NCBI RefSeq assembly: GCF_037963835.1
Contig: NZ_CP150145.1
Location: 2,356,001 to 2,420,000, forward strand
Length of the DNA stretch: 64,000 bases
From: Paenibacillus sp. FSL H8-0332
GTDB lineage: Bacteria; Bacillota; Bacilli; Paenibacillales; Paenibacillaceae
Direction of reading: 5' to 3'
Under the pieces are notes generated by a model. That model worked only from the letters and a program-made list of their open reading frames with translations. It ran no database searches and had not been told where the DNA came from. This document shows positions 46,949-57,237 of this stretch, piece by piece (within the stretch, counting starts at the first letter, position 1; every line of letters starts with the position of its first letter). The translations under genes and the position numbers were made by a program.

Positions 46949-48108
46949 ATGAATATACAAGGGGGAGTACAGGCAATGGGTAAAAGCAAGAGAATATGGC
47001 TTCTCGCTCTGACGGCAGTCGTCTCATTATCCGTGGTGACGGCTTGCTCGGGGCCTAATAATGCCAAGAAGAATACGGGGACGACGGAGCCGACAAGCGC
47101 TGCCGCTACCACAGAGACCGAACCCAAGCAGGATAAGGTAACGTTCAAAATCTTCAACGGGGTGGCCGGCTCGAAGGACGGAAACACCAATGAGACGACC
47201 ATCGGCAAGCTGCTGGAGGATCAGACCGGTGTCAATTTCAAGCTGGAATTCGTGGTGGGTGACCTCAATACCAAGATCGGAACCATGATTGCCGCCAACG
47301 ATTACCCGGATGTGCTGATTCCCGATGCCGCTATAGAGGAAGTGCTGAATGCCGGCGCATTCATCCCGCTCGATGAGCTGATTGAGAAGTACGGGCCGAA
47401 CATCCAGCGTGTGTATGGCAAGTCGCCTTCGAGGAAGGCACGCCGGATGCTTATCTTGATCCGCCTGGGGGCCTTGTAACGAACCGCGGAATCGGGATTA
47501 CCGTCAGTGCCAAAGACCCGGTCCGCATCATCCAGTTCTTCGACAACATGCTGACCGAAGAGAACCAGACCCTGATGTCCTGGGGCATCAAAGGCGAGAC
47601 GTATGAAGTGAATGAGAAGGGCCGCTACTACCGTACGCAGGAGCAGATCGACAAGATTGACGAGCCGTTCAGAGAGAGCTTCGGCTTCAAGTACTTCAGC
47701 TGGAACTGGCCGATGTACAACACCACCTCTACCCTGGCTGACGGGAATGCCAAGAATGTTGCCAGCCAGCCGGAGGTCTTCCAGATGACGCTGACCGACA
47801 AGGATAAGGCGATCTTAGAGAAATACGGCGTACAGACCTATAGCCAGCTGTTCGCTGAACCGGTTCCGCGTCCATACTTCCCGGCGTGGGGCTTCGCGAA
47901 GGAGCAGAATTCCCCGGAACAGCTCTGGGAAGCCAGCAAGGACGAAATGACGAAGAAATATTTCCCTAAGCTGGTGCTGACGACTCCCGATAAGTTCGAT
48001 GCGGTCTGGGAGGAATACATGAAGGAATTCGGCAAGCTGGATACTGCGGGTTACGAGAAATGGACCACTGAGCAAGTCAAAGCGAAGGTCGAACTGGCGA
48101 ACCAATAG
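46949..48108 (+). pseudogene. Broken LplA-like binding-protein gene, importer C (internal deletion + frameshift)
   Basis: The N-terminal part (46949-~47420) has a normal lipobox (SVVTACSG) and runs in parallel with the importer B lipoprotein to its residue ~145 (LIEKYGPNIQRVYG). The sequence then jumps to a region equivalent to residue ~335 (AFEEGTPDAYLDPPGGLVTNRGIGITVSAKDP), in a different frame, continuing to the natural end at 48108. About 190 codons are missing. The first frame reads 14 foreign residues and stops at 47479. An isolated C-terminal start at 47548 has no ribosome site. Either a genuine deletion or an assembly collapse; the flanking permeases are intact. Confidence 0.88.
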
Positions 48109-48121
48109 CCGCCGGAATCGG

Positions 48122-48162
48122 CAGGAAAGACTAGGGCTGTGTAGCTATCCTGGTCTTTCCTG
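48122..48162 (+). promoter_or_regulatory. Intercistronic hairpin after binding-protein gene
   Basis: CAGGAAAGAC (48122-48131) and GTCTTTCCTG (48153-48162) pair perfectly, extended inward by four more pairs (one T-G). 14 bases after the pseudogene stop; no T-tract. Confidence 0.68.
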
Positions 48163-48206
48163 GTTGCCGCTTGGACGGCCCGGTGTGCTGAAGGAGAGAG
48201 ATACGG

Positions 48207-49181
48207 ATGGATAAAAATACGGTACCCGCGTTATCCCGGCCGGCGGCGGATAAGGAGCCGGGCCGGATGAGGCTGTTTTTCAAAAAGCTGGGCCAGCAGC
48301 GGGCCTTGGCAGTGATGTCAGTCCCTTTTCTAATCTGGCTGTTTGTATTCAAATACTTGCCGCTGTGGGGCTGGAGCATTGCCTTCCAGGATTATAAGCC
48401 AGCCAGGAAGTTCATGGAGCAGACCTGGATTGGCTTCGAGCATTTCAAATTTCTGTTCGGGGATGACCGCTTCCTCCGGGTGCTCCGCAATACGCTGGCG
48501 ATGAGCTCGATTAACCTGTTCTTCGGCTTCGTCACTGCGATCACCCTAGCCTTGCTGCTTAATGAAATACGCAATATTGCTTTCAAGCGTGTAGTGCAGA
48601 CTGTCAGTTATTTGCCGCATTTTATCTCCTGGGTGGTTGCAGCGAGTATCATTCAGACGACGCTGTCCCCGGATGGTACCATTAACCAGCTGCTGGTGGG
48701 TCTGGGCTTCCTTGACCGCGGCAATGAAATTCTGTTCCTGGGCATCCCGGAATACTTCTGGACCATCTTCGGAGCCAGCTCCGTCTGGAAGGATATCGGC
48801 TGGAACACGATCGTCTACCTGGCCGCTATGACGACGATTGATCCCACACAGTATGAAGCAGCGGAGATCGACGGCGCGAACCGGTTCAAGAAAATGATCT
48901 ATGTCACGCTTCCGGGCATCAAGTCTGTTGTGATTGTCCTGCTCATTATGAATATCGGCTATCTGCTGGAATCGGGATTCGAGCCGCAGTACCTGCTGGG
49001 CAACGGCATGAATGTGGATTATTCCGAGAACATTGATATATTCGTGCTGAAATACGGAATTGCCCAGAGTAACTTCTCCCTGTCCATCGCAGCGGGAATG
49101 TTCAAGACGGTCGTCAGCTTCATCCTGCTGTTCATGGCGAATAATGCCGCGAAGCGTATGGGCGAAGCCAGACTGTATTAA
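48207..49181 (+). CDS. Sugar ABC transporter permease, LplB type, importer C
   Basis: 324 residues, six probable helices, EAA loop (YEAAEIDGANRFKKM), ends NNAAKRMGEARLY. AAGGAGAGA precedes ATG 48207. Closely resembles the importer B partner (LGNGMNVDYSENIDIFVLKYGI against LGNGLTVDYSQTIDIF). Intact although the upstream binding-protein gene is not. Confidence 0.93.
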   Translation: MDKNTVPALSRPAADKEPGRMRLFFKKLGQQRALAVMSVPFLIWLFVFKYLPLWGWSIAFQDYKPARKFMEQTWIGFEHFKFLFGDDRFLRVLRNTLAMSSINLFFGFVTAITLALLLNEIRNIAFKRVVQTVSYLPHFISWVVAASIIQTTLSPDGTINQLLVGLGFLDRGNEILFLGIPEYFWTIFGASSVWKDIGWNTIVYLAAMTTIDPTQYEAAEIDGANRFKKMIYVTLPGIKSVVIVLLIMNIGYLLESGFEPQYLLGNGMNVDYSENIDIFVLKYGIAQSNFSLSIAAGMFKTVVSFILLFMANNAAKRMGEARLY

Positions 49182-49197
49182 TAAAGGAGGCGCAGGC

Positions 49198-50139
49198 ATG
49201 GAAACCGCAGCTGTCCATAAGAAAAAACGCAAGCCCCCCATAAGCTCTTCCACCGGCGACCGCTTGTTTGTCATTTGCAACTACTGCTTCATGATCGCAC
49301 TAATGATTGTTACCCTGTATCCGTTCGTGAATGTCCTTGCCGTATCGCTTAACAATGCGCAAGATTCCATTAAAGGCGGGATCTACCTGCTTCCCAGAGA
49401 ATGGACGCTGGCGAATTACAATTATATTCTGAGAGAGGCCACGATTTTTCATGCGACCTTCATCTCGGTGCTGCGCACCGTGATCGGAACGGTCGTCACC
49501 GTCTTCTGCTCCGCCATGCTGGCCTACACGCTTAGCAGACAGGATTATGTGCTGCGCAAATTCATCACCGTAGCTTTTATCATGACGATGTACTTCAACG
49601 GCGGCCTGATTCCCAATTACCTGCTGATACGGGATATGGGACTGGTCGGCAGCTTCTGGGTCTACATTCTTCCGGGAATCATCGGGGTGTTCAACCTGAT
49701 TATTATCCGTTCCTTCATTGAAAATCTGCCGGAGAGCATCATCGAATCGGCTAAGATTGACGGTGCGGGCGATTACCGGACCTTCTTCAGCATCATCCTG
49801 CCGCTTACGGTACCCGTGCTGGCTACGGTGGCGCTGTTCTCGGGAGTGTTCCAGTGGAATTCGTGGTTCGATGTCTTCCTCTACAACTCCTCGGATGCAA
49901 GTCTCAGCACCCTGCAATATGAGCTGCAGAAGATTCTGCAGAACTCCAACACCACCACCGGCACCTCGTCGCTGGACGGGATGATCCAGGGAGCAACAGG
50001 AGGCCAGCAGAATGCGGTCACTCCGATGTCCGTGCGGGCAACGATGACGATTGTGGCTTCTGTGCCGATTATTATGGTCTATCCGTTCCTGCAGAAGTAT
50101 TTTGTCAAAGGCATGATGGTCGGCGGGGTTAAAGGTTAG
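49198..50139 (+). CDS. Sugar ABC transporter permease, YtcP type, importer C
   Basis: 313 residues, EAA-type loop (ESAKIDGAGDYRTFFSIILP), tail FLQKYFVKGMMVGGVKG. AAAGGAGG precedes ATG 49198; the longer frame at 49060 lies inside the LplB gene. Followed 89 bases later by the GH120 gene, which may share its transcript. Confidence 0.93.
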   Translation: METAAVHKKKRKPPISSSTGDRLFVICNYCFMIALMIVTLYPFVNVLAVSLNNAQDSIKGGIYLLPREWTLANYNYILREATIFHATFISVLRTVIGTVVTVFCSAMLAYTLSRQDYVLRKFITVAFIMTMYFNGGLIPNYLLIRDMGLVGSFWVYILPGIIGVFNLIIIRSFIENLPESIIESAKIDGAGDYRTFFSIILPLTVPVLATVALFSGVFQWNSWFDVFLYNSSDASLSTLQYELQKILQNSNTTTGTSSLDGMIQGATGGQQNAVTPMSVRATMTIVASVPIIMVYPFLQKYFVKGMMVGGVKG

Positions 50140-50228
50140 GTTGTCTAATTGTATACATGGTTATAGCAATATACAGGATATTCATTTAAAATGTCCATAT
50201 GACATACAAGAAAGAGGAGGATGCTCAT

Positions 50229-52253
50229 ATGGAATATCATGTTGCATTGCAAGGGAGCGATCAGGCTCCAGGCACGGCGGAACAGCCTTTCCGCTCCATC
50301 TCCCGCGCTGCGGCGCTGGCGGAGCCTGGGGATACAGTTACGGTTCATGCGGGTACATACAGGGAATGGGTGAGCCCGGCTAACGGAGGAACAGAGGAAC
50401 AGAGGATTGTCTATCAGGCTGCCGGGGACGGGGAAGTCGTCATCACAGGCGCTGAGCCGGTGGCGGACTGGCAGGATGAAGGAGACGGTGTCTGGAGTAC
50501 AGAGGTGCCGAACAGCCTGTTTGCTGTGCGCAATCCGTTCAAGGAGAAATTATATGGCGACTGGCTGTTCGAAGGGGCGTTCGAGCCTCATCTGGGGGAG
50601 GTCTACCTGGACGGCAAATCGCTGTATGAATGTGATAGCGTTACCAAGCTGCGCGATCCTAAGGTATGGCCGCAGGCCAAGTACGCAGCGGACTCTCTGC
50701 TGCAGTGGTATGCAGAAGTAGGCTCGGCCTCCACAAGGATCTGGGCGAGCTTCGGGGGCAAGGACCCGCGCCGGGAGAATGTGGAGATCAGCGTTCGCCC
50801 TTATTGCTTCTGGCCGGAGCAGACTGGCCGGGGTTATATAACCGTTAAGGGCTTCACACTCCGCCAGGCTTCTCCGCAATGGGCACCGCCAACGGCCTTG
50901 CAGGAAGGGCTGATCGGCCCCCACTGGAGCAAAGGCTGGATCATTGAAGACAACCATATCTGCGAGTCCAAATGCACAGGGGTGAGCCTGGGCAAAGAAA
51001 TCTCAACCGGGCATAACGAGTGGTCAAATGGCCGGATGAAGGGCGGGACGCAGCGGGAGCAGGAGGTTATTTTCCGCGCACTCCGCCAGGATTGGCATAA
51101 GGACAACATTGGAAGCCATATCGTCCGCAATAATGTGATTCATGATTGTGAACAGGCTGGAATCGTGGGGCATTTAGGGGCTGCTTTTAGCCGGATTGAA
51201 CAGAACCGCATTTATAATATTCATCATAAACGGATTTTCCACGGGGCAGAGGTAGGCGGGATCAAGCTCCATGCTTCACTGGATACCCAGATTTGCGGAA
51301 ATGTCATTTACAGCTCCTACCGGGCGTTATGGCTCGATTGGCAGGCACAGGGAACCCGGATCAGCCGGAATGTGTTCTACGACAACCTGTCCGAGGATTT
51401 CTTCATGGAGGTGTGCCACGGTCCTTATATGGTGGATCACAACCTGTTCCTGTCGCCGATGAACTTCCGCAATATGGCCCAGGGCGGCGCGTTCGTCCAT
51501 AATCTGTTCGCCGGCAGGTTCGTAGTGCGCTCCGAGCTTACCCGTTATACGCCGTACCATATGCCGCATGAGACAGCGATTGCCGGTTACAGCAACTTCA
51601 CGGGCGGGGATGACCGATATTATAACAATATCTTCCTGCGTGATGAGGACACGGACAATGAGGTAGTGCCGATGACCTTCTTCGAGCATCTGCCGCTGGC
51701 CCCGAGAGAACAGCTTAACGATAACGGTGAACGGGTAATGGACGGTATCCCGGATAATTCCCGCTGTTATCTGCATCCAGTCGGATTAGGCGGCTACGAT
51801 GAGCACCCGAATGCGCTGGACAAGCAGTGGTGGGAATACACCAGGGAAGAGATCAAGGCGCTGATCGATTCCGGGAAGCCGTTCCATCCTGAACAGATGG
51901 CCCTTCCTGTAGCCATTCAAGGCAATCTGTATCTGAAAGATGCGGTGCCGGGTACACATGAGCCGAACGCGAAGGTCTATGCCGATAAGGGTCTTGAGAT
52001 CGAGGTTGATCCGGCTTCCGGCAAGGTGCAGGTGCATATTGTGAACCCTGAGCTGCTGCGTGCCGCAGCGCCTACCTTGGTCACCACTAATCTGCTGGGC
52101 CGAAGCTATCACGCCGAGATGCGTTACGAGGAGCCGGACGGCTCGGCGTACCGGTTCGACCGCGACTTCTTCGGTAAGCAGCGCCCGGACTCGAATGTGA
52201 CGCCTGGACCGTTTGAATTAACGGATAACAGTCCGGTGAAGATTGTGCTGTAG
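50229..52253 (+). CDS. GH120 beta-xylosidase
   Basis: Releases xylose from xylo-oligosaccharides (EC 3.2.1.37). 674 residues forming a right-handed beta-helix. By recollection it follows Thermoanaerobacterium XylC closely: MEYHVALQGSDQAPGTAEQPF, GDTVTVHAGTYREWV, LIGPHWSKGWIIEDN, LWLDWQAQGTR with candidate nucleophile Asp 370, and MEVCHGPYMVDHN with candidate acid Glu 394. No signal peptide. ATG 50229 follows AGGAGG. A terminator follows. It is probably co-transcribed with the importer C permeases. Confidence 0.9.
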   Translation: MEYHVALQGSDQAPGTAEQPFRSISRAAALAEPGDTVTVHAGTYREWVSPANGGTEEQRIVYQAAGDGEVVITGAEPVADWQDEGDGVWSTEVPNSLFAVRNPFKEKLYGDWLFEGAFEPHLGEVYLDGKSLYECDSVTKLRDPKVWPQAKYAADSLLQWYAEVGSASTRIWASFGGKDPRRENVEISVRPYCFWPEQTGRGYITVKGFTLRQASPQWAPPTALQEGLIGPHWSKGWIIEDNHICESKCTGVSLGKEISTGHNEWSNGRMKGGTQREQEVIFRALRQDWHKDNIGSHIVRNNVIHDCEQAGIVGHLGAAFSRIEQNRIYNIHHKRIFHGAEVGGIKLHASLDTQICGNVIYSSYRALWLDWQAQGTRISRNVFYDNLSEDFFMEVCHGPYMVDHNLFLSPMNFRNMAQGGAFVHNLFAGRFVVRSELTRYTPYHMPHETAIAGYSNFTGGDDRYYNNIFLRDEDTDNEVVPMTFFEHLPLAPREQLNDNGERVMDGIPDNSRCYLHPVGLGGYDEHPNALDKQWWEYTREEIKALIDSGKPFHPEQMALPVAIQGNLYLKDAVPGTHEPNAKVYADKGLEIEVDPASGKVQVHIVNPELLRAAAPTLVTTNLLGRSYHAEMRYEEPDGSAYRFDRDFFGKQRPDSNVTPGPFELTDNSPVKIVL

Positions 52254-52274
52254 AACTGAATGGTTATGGCTTAG

Positions 52275-52299
52275 AGCCTGTCCCTGTGGACAGGCTTTT
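52275..52299 (+). terminator. Rho-independent terminator of GH120 operon
   Basis: AGCCTGTCC-CTGT-GGACAGGCT, a perfect 9-bp stem with a 4-base loop, followed by TTTGTG, 21 bases after the stop. Confidence 0.8.
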
Positions 52300-52425
52300 G
52301 TGTGGTGCACGAAATGAGAAATCCTGCAAGAAGTTTAACAATGGTGATGCAATAGTACAAATGGTTATAGCCGATCTCTGCCTATGAAGGGGAAGTAGGC
52401 CTACATATAATGGAAGAAGAATGAA

Positions 52426-53355
52426 ATGATGAGAGAGATGAATGGAGATGAGGAGATAAAGGCATTCAATGAAAAGTACGTAGACACCCAGGAGAACTTC
52501 AACAACGTTCATGCCTTTTTGAGAAAAATGGTAACATTGACGGGTAAACTTCAGACCTGGGAATTTGTCAGATTCGAGTTCTGGAACCGGTACGAAGCGC
52601 CCAAAAGTGCAGACCCTAATTTCATGGAGAATAATGCACACCTATGGAAGAATGAAGCAGGTGAGATCACAGGCCTGTTCATTTCCGAATCCGGAGGCGG
52701 TTTCTTCAGTTTAATCGTTCATCCGGATTACCCGCATCTGGCGGACGAGATGGTCGCATGGACCCGGAATGTATGGGGCAAGGGGAAAAAGAAGCTTAAC
52801 ACCGATTGCTATCCCTATGGTCAGGAGGTTCAGGCATTATTAGACCATGGTTTTGTGCAGGATTCCCATATTGGGAATACAAGAAGATACGATCTTGTTC
52901 ATATGGATTACACTTTGAATCTGGAAGAAGGATTCTCCATCCGCTGCATGAGGGAAGGGATAGATGAAGGCGCGAAGAGCGATTTAATGGAGCAGATCTT
53001 CTCTTCGGGTGATTCCAATGTCGGGAGCATAGAGTACTGGAGAAAAGATCTAAAGTCCTATCGTGCGGACCTTGACTTCACGGTGATGGATGAGAACGGC
53101 CGGCCCATTGCCTTCTGTTTCGGATTCGTGGATCAGGATAACGGGATTGCGGTTATAGAGACGATTGGGACCCACCCGGATTACCGGCAACGCGGCTTCG
53201 GCAAATCTGTCATTTCAGCATGCTTCATCCGCCTGAAGGAGCAAGGTGTGAGAACGGCATATATTACAGGGTTCTCTGCCGAGGCTAATGCACTCTATCA
53301 ATCACTGCACCCGGTGGAGATTACTCCGATGCATTCGTATGTATACGAAGGTTAA
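52426..53355 (+). CDS. GNAT-family N-acetyltransferase
   Basis: 309 residues with a C-terminal GNAT domain: acetyl-CoA motif A reads TIGTHPDYRQRGFGKSVIS, preceded by beta strands and followed by YITGFSAEANALYQSLHPVE. The N-terminal ~150 residues look like a second, degenerate GNAT fold (SLIVHPDYPHLADEMVAW). The substrate is unknown and nothing links it to sugar use except position. No strong ribosome site is present; ATG 52426 is used, ATG 52441 is possible. Flanked by terminators and promoters, so probably a single-gene unit. Confidence 0.82.
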   Translation: MMREMNGDEEIKAFNEKYVDTQENFNNVHAFLRKMVTLTGKLQTWEFVRFEFWNRYEAPKSADPNFMENNAHLWKNEAGEITGLFISESGGGFFSLIVHPDYPHLADEMVAWTRNVWGKGKKKLNTDCYPYGQEVQALLDHGFVQDSHIGNTRRYDLVHMDYTLNLEEGFSIRCMREGIDEGAKSDLMEQIFSSGDSNVGSIEYWRKDLKSYRADLDFTVMDENGRPIAFCFGFVDQDNGIAVIETIGTHPDYRQRGFGKSVISACFIRLKEQGVRTAYITGFSAEANALYQSLHPVEITPMHSYVYEG

Positions 53356-53448
53356 ATACAATCGGGACTGTCCAATGCAGGAGAATGCAGAAGGCCTTCT
53401 ATCCTACATATATTATTTTTCTGCAGCAGGTTCCTCAGCAGGATTCCG

Positions 53449-53475
53449 CACTTAGTTTATTGAATAAACTAAGTG
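53449..53475. promoter_or_regulatory. 27-bp perfect palindrome, XylR(ROK)-like operator
   Basis: CACTTAGTTTATT-G-AATAAACTAAGTG: 13-bp arms around one base. The half-site TTAGTTTATT resembles the TTAGTTTGTT half-site of the Bacillus xylose operator bound by XylR (recollection). It covers the predicted -35 box of the esterase gene 40 bases downstream. Confidence 0.7.
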
Positions 53476-53487
53476 TGAGGATATACA
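53460..53487 (+). promoter_or_regulatory. Predicted promoter of esterase gene
   Basis: TTGAAT (53460-53465) inside the palindrome, a 16-bp spacer and TATACA (53482-53487). A repressor on the palindrome would block it. Confidence 0.5.
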
Positions 53488-53508
53488 TATAACTTATGAG
53501 AGGAATGA

Positions 53509-54297
<789 letters not shown>

Positions 54298-54309
54298 TTG
54301 GTGTAGGGG

Positions 54310-54340
54310 CGGCCGGAAGTCCAAATGTTCACCGCAGTCA
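54310..54340 (+). repeat. Dispersed motif, diverged copy of the 40440-40640 element
   Basis: CGGCCGGAAGTCCAAA (54310-54325) is identical to 40595-40610, and the next ~29 bases align without gaps at about two-thirds identity, including AGTCAC. It lies 13 bases after the esterase stop. Confidence 0.6.
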
Positions 54341-54354
54341 CACTGATACTCAAA

Positions 54355-54399
54355 AAAAGGCAGCCCCAAGCCATATCCATGGCTTTGGGGCTGCCTTTT
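54355..54399. terminator. Bidirectional terminator between esterase and importer D
   Basis: AAAAGGCAGCCCCAAGCCAT pairs with the mirrored segment ending GGCTGCCTTTT (one bulged T, 4-base loop); an A-tract on one side and a T-tract on the other give a terminator for both converging genes. Confidence 0.85.
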
Positions 54400-54429
54400 C
54401 TATCATCTCCGCGTTTTGCCGGTCAGCGT

Positions 54430-56226
54430 TTACTTATTAGCAACCGCATCAGCGCGCATTTTAACGATTTTCTCTGCTCTTTCCTTGTCTACGGCGAAGA
54501 CATCGTTCCAGCCGAGTCCTTCGACATCGCTCTTCAGCTTGGTCCAGAGCTGGTCGAATTCGGCCTGGTCCTTGGCGAAGATCATTTTCCAGGAGGTGTT
54601 CTTGACATAATCTGAAATCTGGCTGCGTTTGTTCTTGACGTCAGAGGAATCGGAGCCAAGACTGGTGTTGATATTCGGCACGATGTCGATCATGTTGTTC
54701 TTTGTATAGTACTCGGTCGGAGTAGTGGCGTCATAGGTCTTCTGCCAATCTGTAGTCAGCGCAGTCTTGTTGGCTTCAATGGTGGATGCCCAGTAGGTGC
54801 TGTTATAGAACTCTTTGGTTTCCGGGTCGACCACAAAATCACTCATAATCATCGAGTTGACCTTGCTCTGGCCATCCTGATAACCGCCGCCGCCGTATTC
54901 AGCAGGGACAGGGGTGTTTTCCTGGAATGCAGTTTGGCCGACTTCGGTCAGTTTGAATTTGCCGTCAGGTGTTTTTTCATAGTTGAAGCCTTCGAAGCCG
55001 TTGGTGTAGTAACGCAGGCCTTCCGGTGAAGACATCCAGTCCATCAGTTCCATGATTCTTTCCGGTTCTTTCGCTTTGGAGCCGATGGCGAACACTCTGC
55101 CGTTCCCGAAGTAAGCATCACTGTTCTGAATCAGGTGGGTATCGCCGATCGGAACGGCTACGTTACCGTCACCCTGGTTGCCCCGTTCAATCGTGTTGTA
55201 AAAGCCTCTCTGCCAGGAGTACCACAGGAGCAGTACCTGCTTGTTGGTCAGCTTCTCAGATACCTTGTTCCAGTCCTGGGAAGGGGAATCCGGGTCGACG
55301 AGACCCATTTTGTTAGCGTCATAATAGAACTGCAGAATCTTCTTGTACATGCTGTTGTCGTCCACGACCGGAACGATATCGCCTTTGGCATTCAATTGAA
55401 TCGTTGTCGTACCGTTCGGCTGCTCGTAGCCATACCAGTTGCTCAGCCACCGGACATTCTCCATGCTGCCGCCATCCCAGTCCTTCCACAACGTAATCGG
55501 AACAATTGGCTTGCCGTCCGGAGTTTTCGGATATTTAGCCTGCATGTCCTTCAGGGCCGTCATCAGGTCGTTCAGATTATTCAGCTTCGGCGCACCGATT
55601 CCCTTGTAGTAGTCCCAAGGCATAATCGGGCTGGAGTAAGGCAGCTCTTCCGAAAAGGTGGTTGCTGAAGTGTCGGCGGTGAAGGCCGGCAGGGCATAGA
55701 TTTTACCATCGGGATTCTGCTTCTCGAAGGCCACATTGAACGGCTTAAAGTGATTGTCTACATACTTGGACAGATGCTCCGTATTCTTGATCAGGTCCGT
55801 AAGATCCATAATCATGCCCGCCGGAATCAGTTCCTCGAGCTGGCTGTTCTCAATAATCAGCAGGTCCCCGAGGTCACCGGAGGCTGATCTGGTCTTGTAC
55901 AGCTGGTCGCCCGCTACCTGAGGAGCCAGAATGTTGAGTGTGATATTGAACTTGTCTTTCAGCAGCTTGCCGTACCATCCCGTCTGTTCGCCTTGATAGT
56001 TAGCTGCGTTGTCGAATACCGTAATGGTTAGAGGTTTGCTGTGATCGATGCCTTTGCTTGTGCCCGGATCGGATGACTCAGCAGGTGTTCCGGGTTCGGC
56101 CGTCCCCGCAGCAGCTCCTCCATTGTTGGAATTACCGCTGCAACCACTTAGCGCCGTTGTTACCAGCAGGATGGTCGTCCCTAGTAAGAGCGCAGACTTT
56201 CTGCCCAGCTTAATGTGTGTTTTCAT
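54430..56226 (-). CDS. Sugar ABC transporter substrate-binding lipoprotein, importer D
   Basis: 598-residue family-1 binding protein. Signal peptide with lipobox TALSGC (Cys at residue 29), Gly/Asn-rich linker, then the binding domain (ITVFDNAANYQGEQTGWYGKLLKDKFNITLNIL..., FGNGRVFAIGSKAKEPERIMELMDW). GGGGGG precedes ATG 56226. Unlike the other importers here, the lipoprotein comes last in its operon, and no intercistronic hairpin follows, only the shared terminator. Ligand unknown. Confidence 0.93.
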   Translation of the reverse strand: MKTHIKLGRKSALLLGTTILLVTTALSGCSGNSNNGGAAAGTAEPGTPAESSDPGTSKGIDHSKPLTITVFDNAANYQGEQTGWYGKLLKDKFNITLNILAPQVAGDQLYKTRSASGDLGDLLIIENSQLEELIPAGMIMDLTDLIKNTEHLSKYVDNHFKPFNVAFEKQNPDGKIYALPAFTADTSATTFSEELPYSSPIMPWDYYKGIGAPKLNNLNDLMTALKDMQAKYPKTPDGKPIVPITLWKDWDGGSMENVRWLSNWYGYEQPNGTTTIQLNAKGDIVPVVDDNSMYKKILQFYYDANKMGLVDPDSPSQDWNKVSEKLTNKQVLLLWYSWQRGFYNTIERGNQGDGNVAVPIGDTHLIQNSDAYFGNGRVFAIGSKAKEPERIMELMDWMSSPEGLRYYTNGFEGFNYEKTPDGKFKLTEVGQTAFQENTPVPAEYGGGGYQDGQSKVNSMIMSDFVVDPETKEFYNSTYWASTIEANKTALTTDWQKTYDATTPTEYYTKNNMIDIVPNINTSLGSDSSDVKNKRSQISDYVKNTSWKMIFAKDQAEFDQLWTKLKSDVEGLGWNDVFAVDKERAEKIVKMRADAVANK

Positions 56227-56271
56227 GTGTAGCCCCCCGAATGATTAATGTATCATAATGGCGCAGGTCCG

Positions 56272-57237
56272 TTAGCCTTTCACGGCGCCAATTATAATTC
56301 CTTTGACAAAAAATCTCTGGAAGATCGGATATACCAGCAGAATGGGTGCGACTACGATAATGGTAACTGTCATGCGGATGGAGGTAGAGGTCTGCTTGGT
56401 CGCCAGAGTAGCCATCGCCGTTGATCCGGCATTCTGCAGGTTGACCATGGTGGACAAGGAGCTCGCCTGGTTGATGTAGTTATACAGAATGAACTGCAGG
56501 CTGTAGAGCTTGCTGTCCGTCACCAGCAGGAGCGTATCCTGGAAGGCATTCCACTGGTTGACCGCCGAGAAAATGGCAACGGTTGCAAGGATCGGCTTGC
56601 TGATCGGCAGAATGACTTTGTAGAAAATCGTGAAGATTCCCGCGCCGTCAATGCTGGCCGCCTGCTGCAGCTCCTTCGGTGTTGCCTCGACGAAGGTTTT
56701 GACCAGGATAATGAAGAAAGGCGCTACCACGGACGGAAGAATATACGCCAGGAAATTGTCGGTCAGATGCAGGGTTCTCATGGTCAGATACCACGGGATG
56801 ATCCCGGCATTGAAGAACATCGTGATGATGGTGAAGCGGTACCAGAATTTCTTGCCCCACATGTCCTCTTGCGCAAACATAAATCCCAGGAAGGCGGAGG
56901 CGCCGACCGTGAGCAGGGTTCCGATTACCGTTCTGCCCAGCGAAATGACAAAGGCATTGCCGAGGCCGGGTATTTTAAATACATCGACATAGTTCTGGAA
57001 ATGAATCCCCTTGGGCCAGAAAATAATTTCACCCTTCGCGCTGAGGTCGTTCGCGCTGATTGTATTGATAATGATCGAGTAGAACGGATAAACGCAGATG
57101 AAGGCGAACAGGGAGAACAGGATATAGATGATAGTAGAGATGATTTTATCGGTAGCGCTGACCTGCATTTTGACCGTTTTTTTGGTGATATCGATCTCCC
57201 GGGTGTTTGGCGTAAGACTGGTCTGGTTGTCACTCAT
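56272..57237 (-). CDS. Sugar ABC transporter permease, YtcP type, importer D
   Basis: 321 residues: N-terminal cytoplasmic ~30 residues, six helices, EAA-type loop (QQAASIDGAGIFTIFYKVILP), tail FQRFFVKGIIIGAVKG. GAGAGGAGAGGG precedes ATG 57237. Its start overlaps the LplB stop by 4 bases (ATGA), indicating translational coupling. Confidence 0.93.
   Translation of the reverse strand: MSDNQTSLTPNTREIDITKKTVKMQVSATDKIISTIIYILFSLFAFICVYPFYSIIINTISANDLSAKGEIIFWPKGIHFQNYVDVFKIPGLGNAFVISLGRTVIGTLLTVGASAFLGFMFAQEDMWGKKFWYRFTIITMFFNAGIIPWYLTMRTLHLTDNFLAYILPSVVAPFFIILVKTFVEATPKELQQAASIDGAGIFTIFYKVILPISKPILATVAIFSAVNQWNAFQDTLLLVTDSKLYSLQFILYNYINQASSLSTMVNLQNAGSTAMATLATKQTSTSIRMTVTIIVVAPILLVYPIFQRFFVKGIIIGAVKG

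Noticed and set aside
47548..48108. Separate 186-residue protein
   Set aside because: It has no ribosome site and its sequence is the C-terminal third of the lipoprotein begun at 46949, so it is part of a pseudogene.
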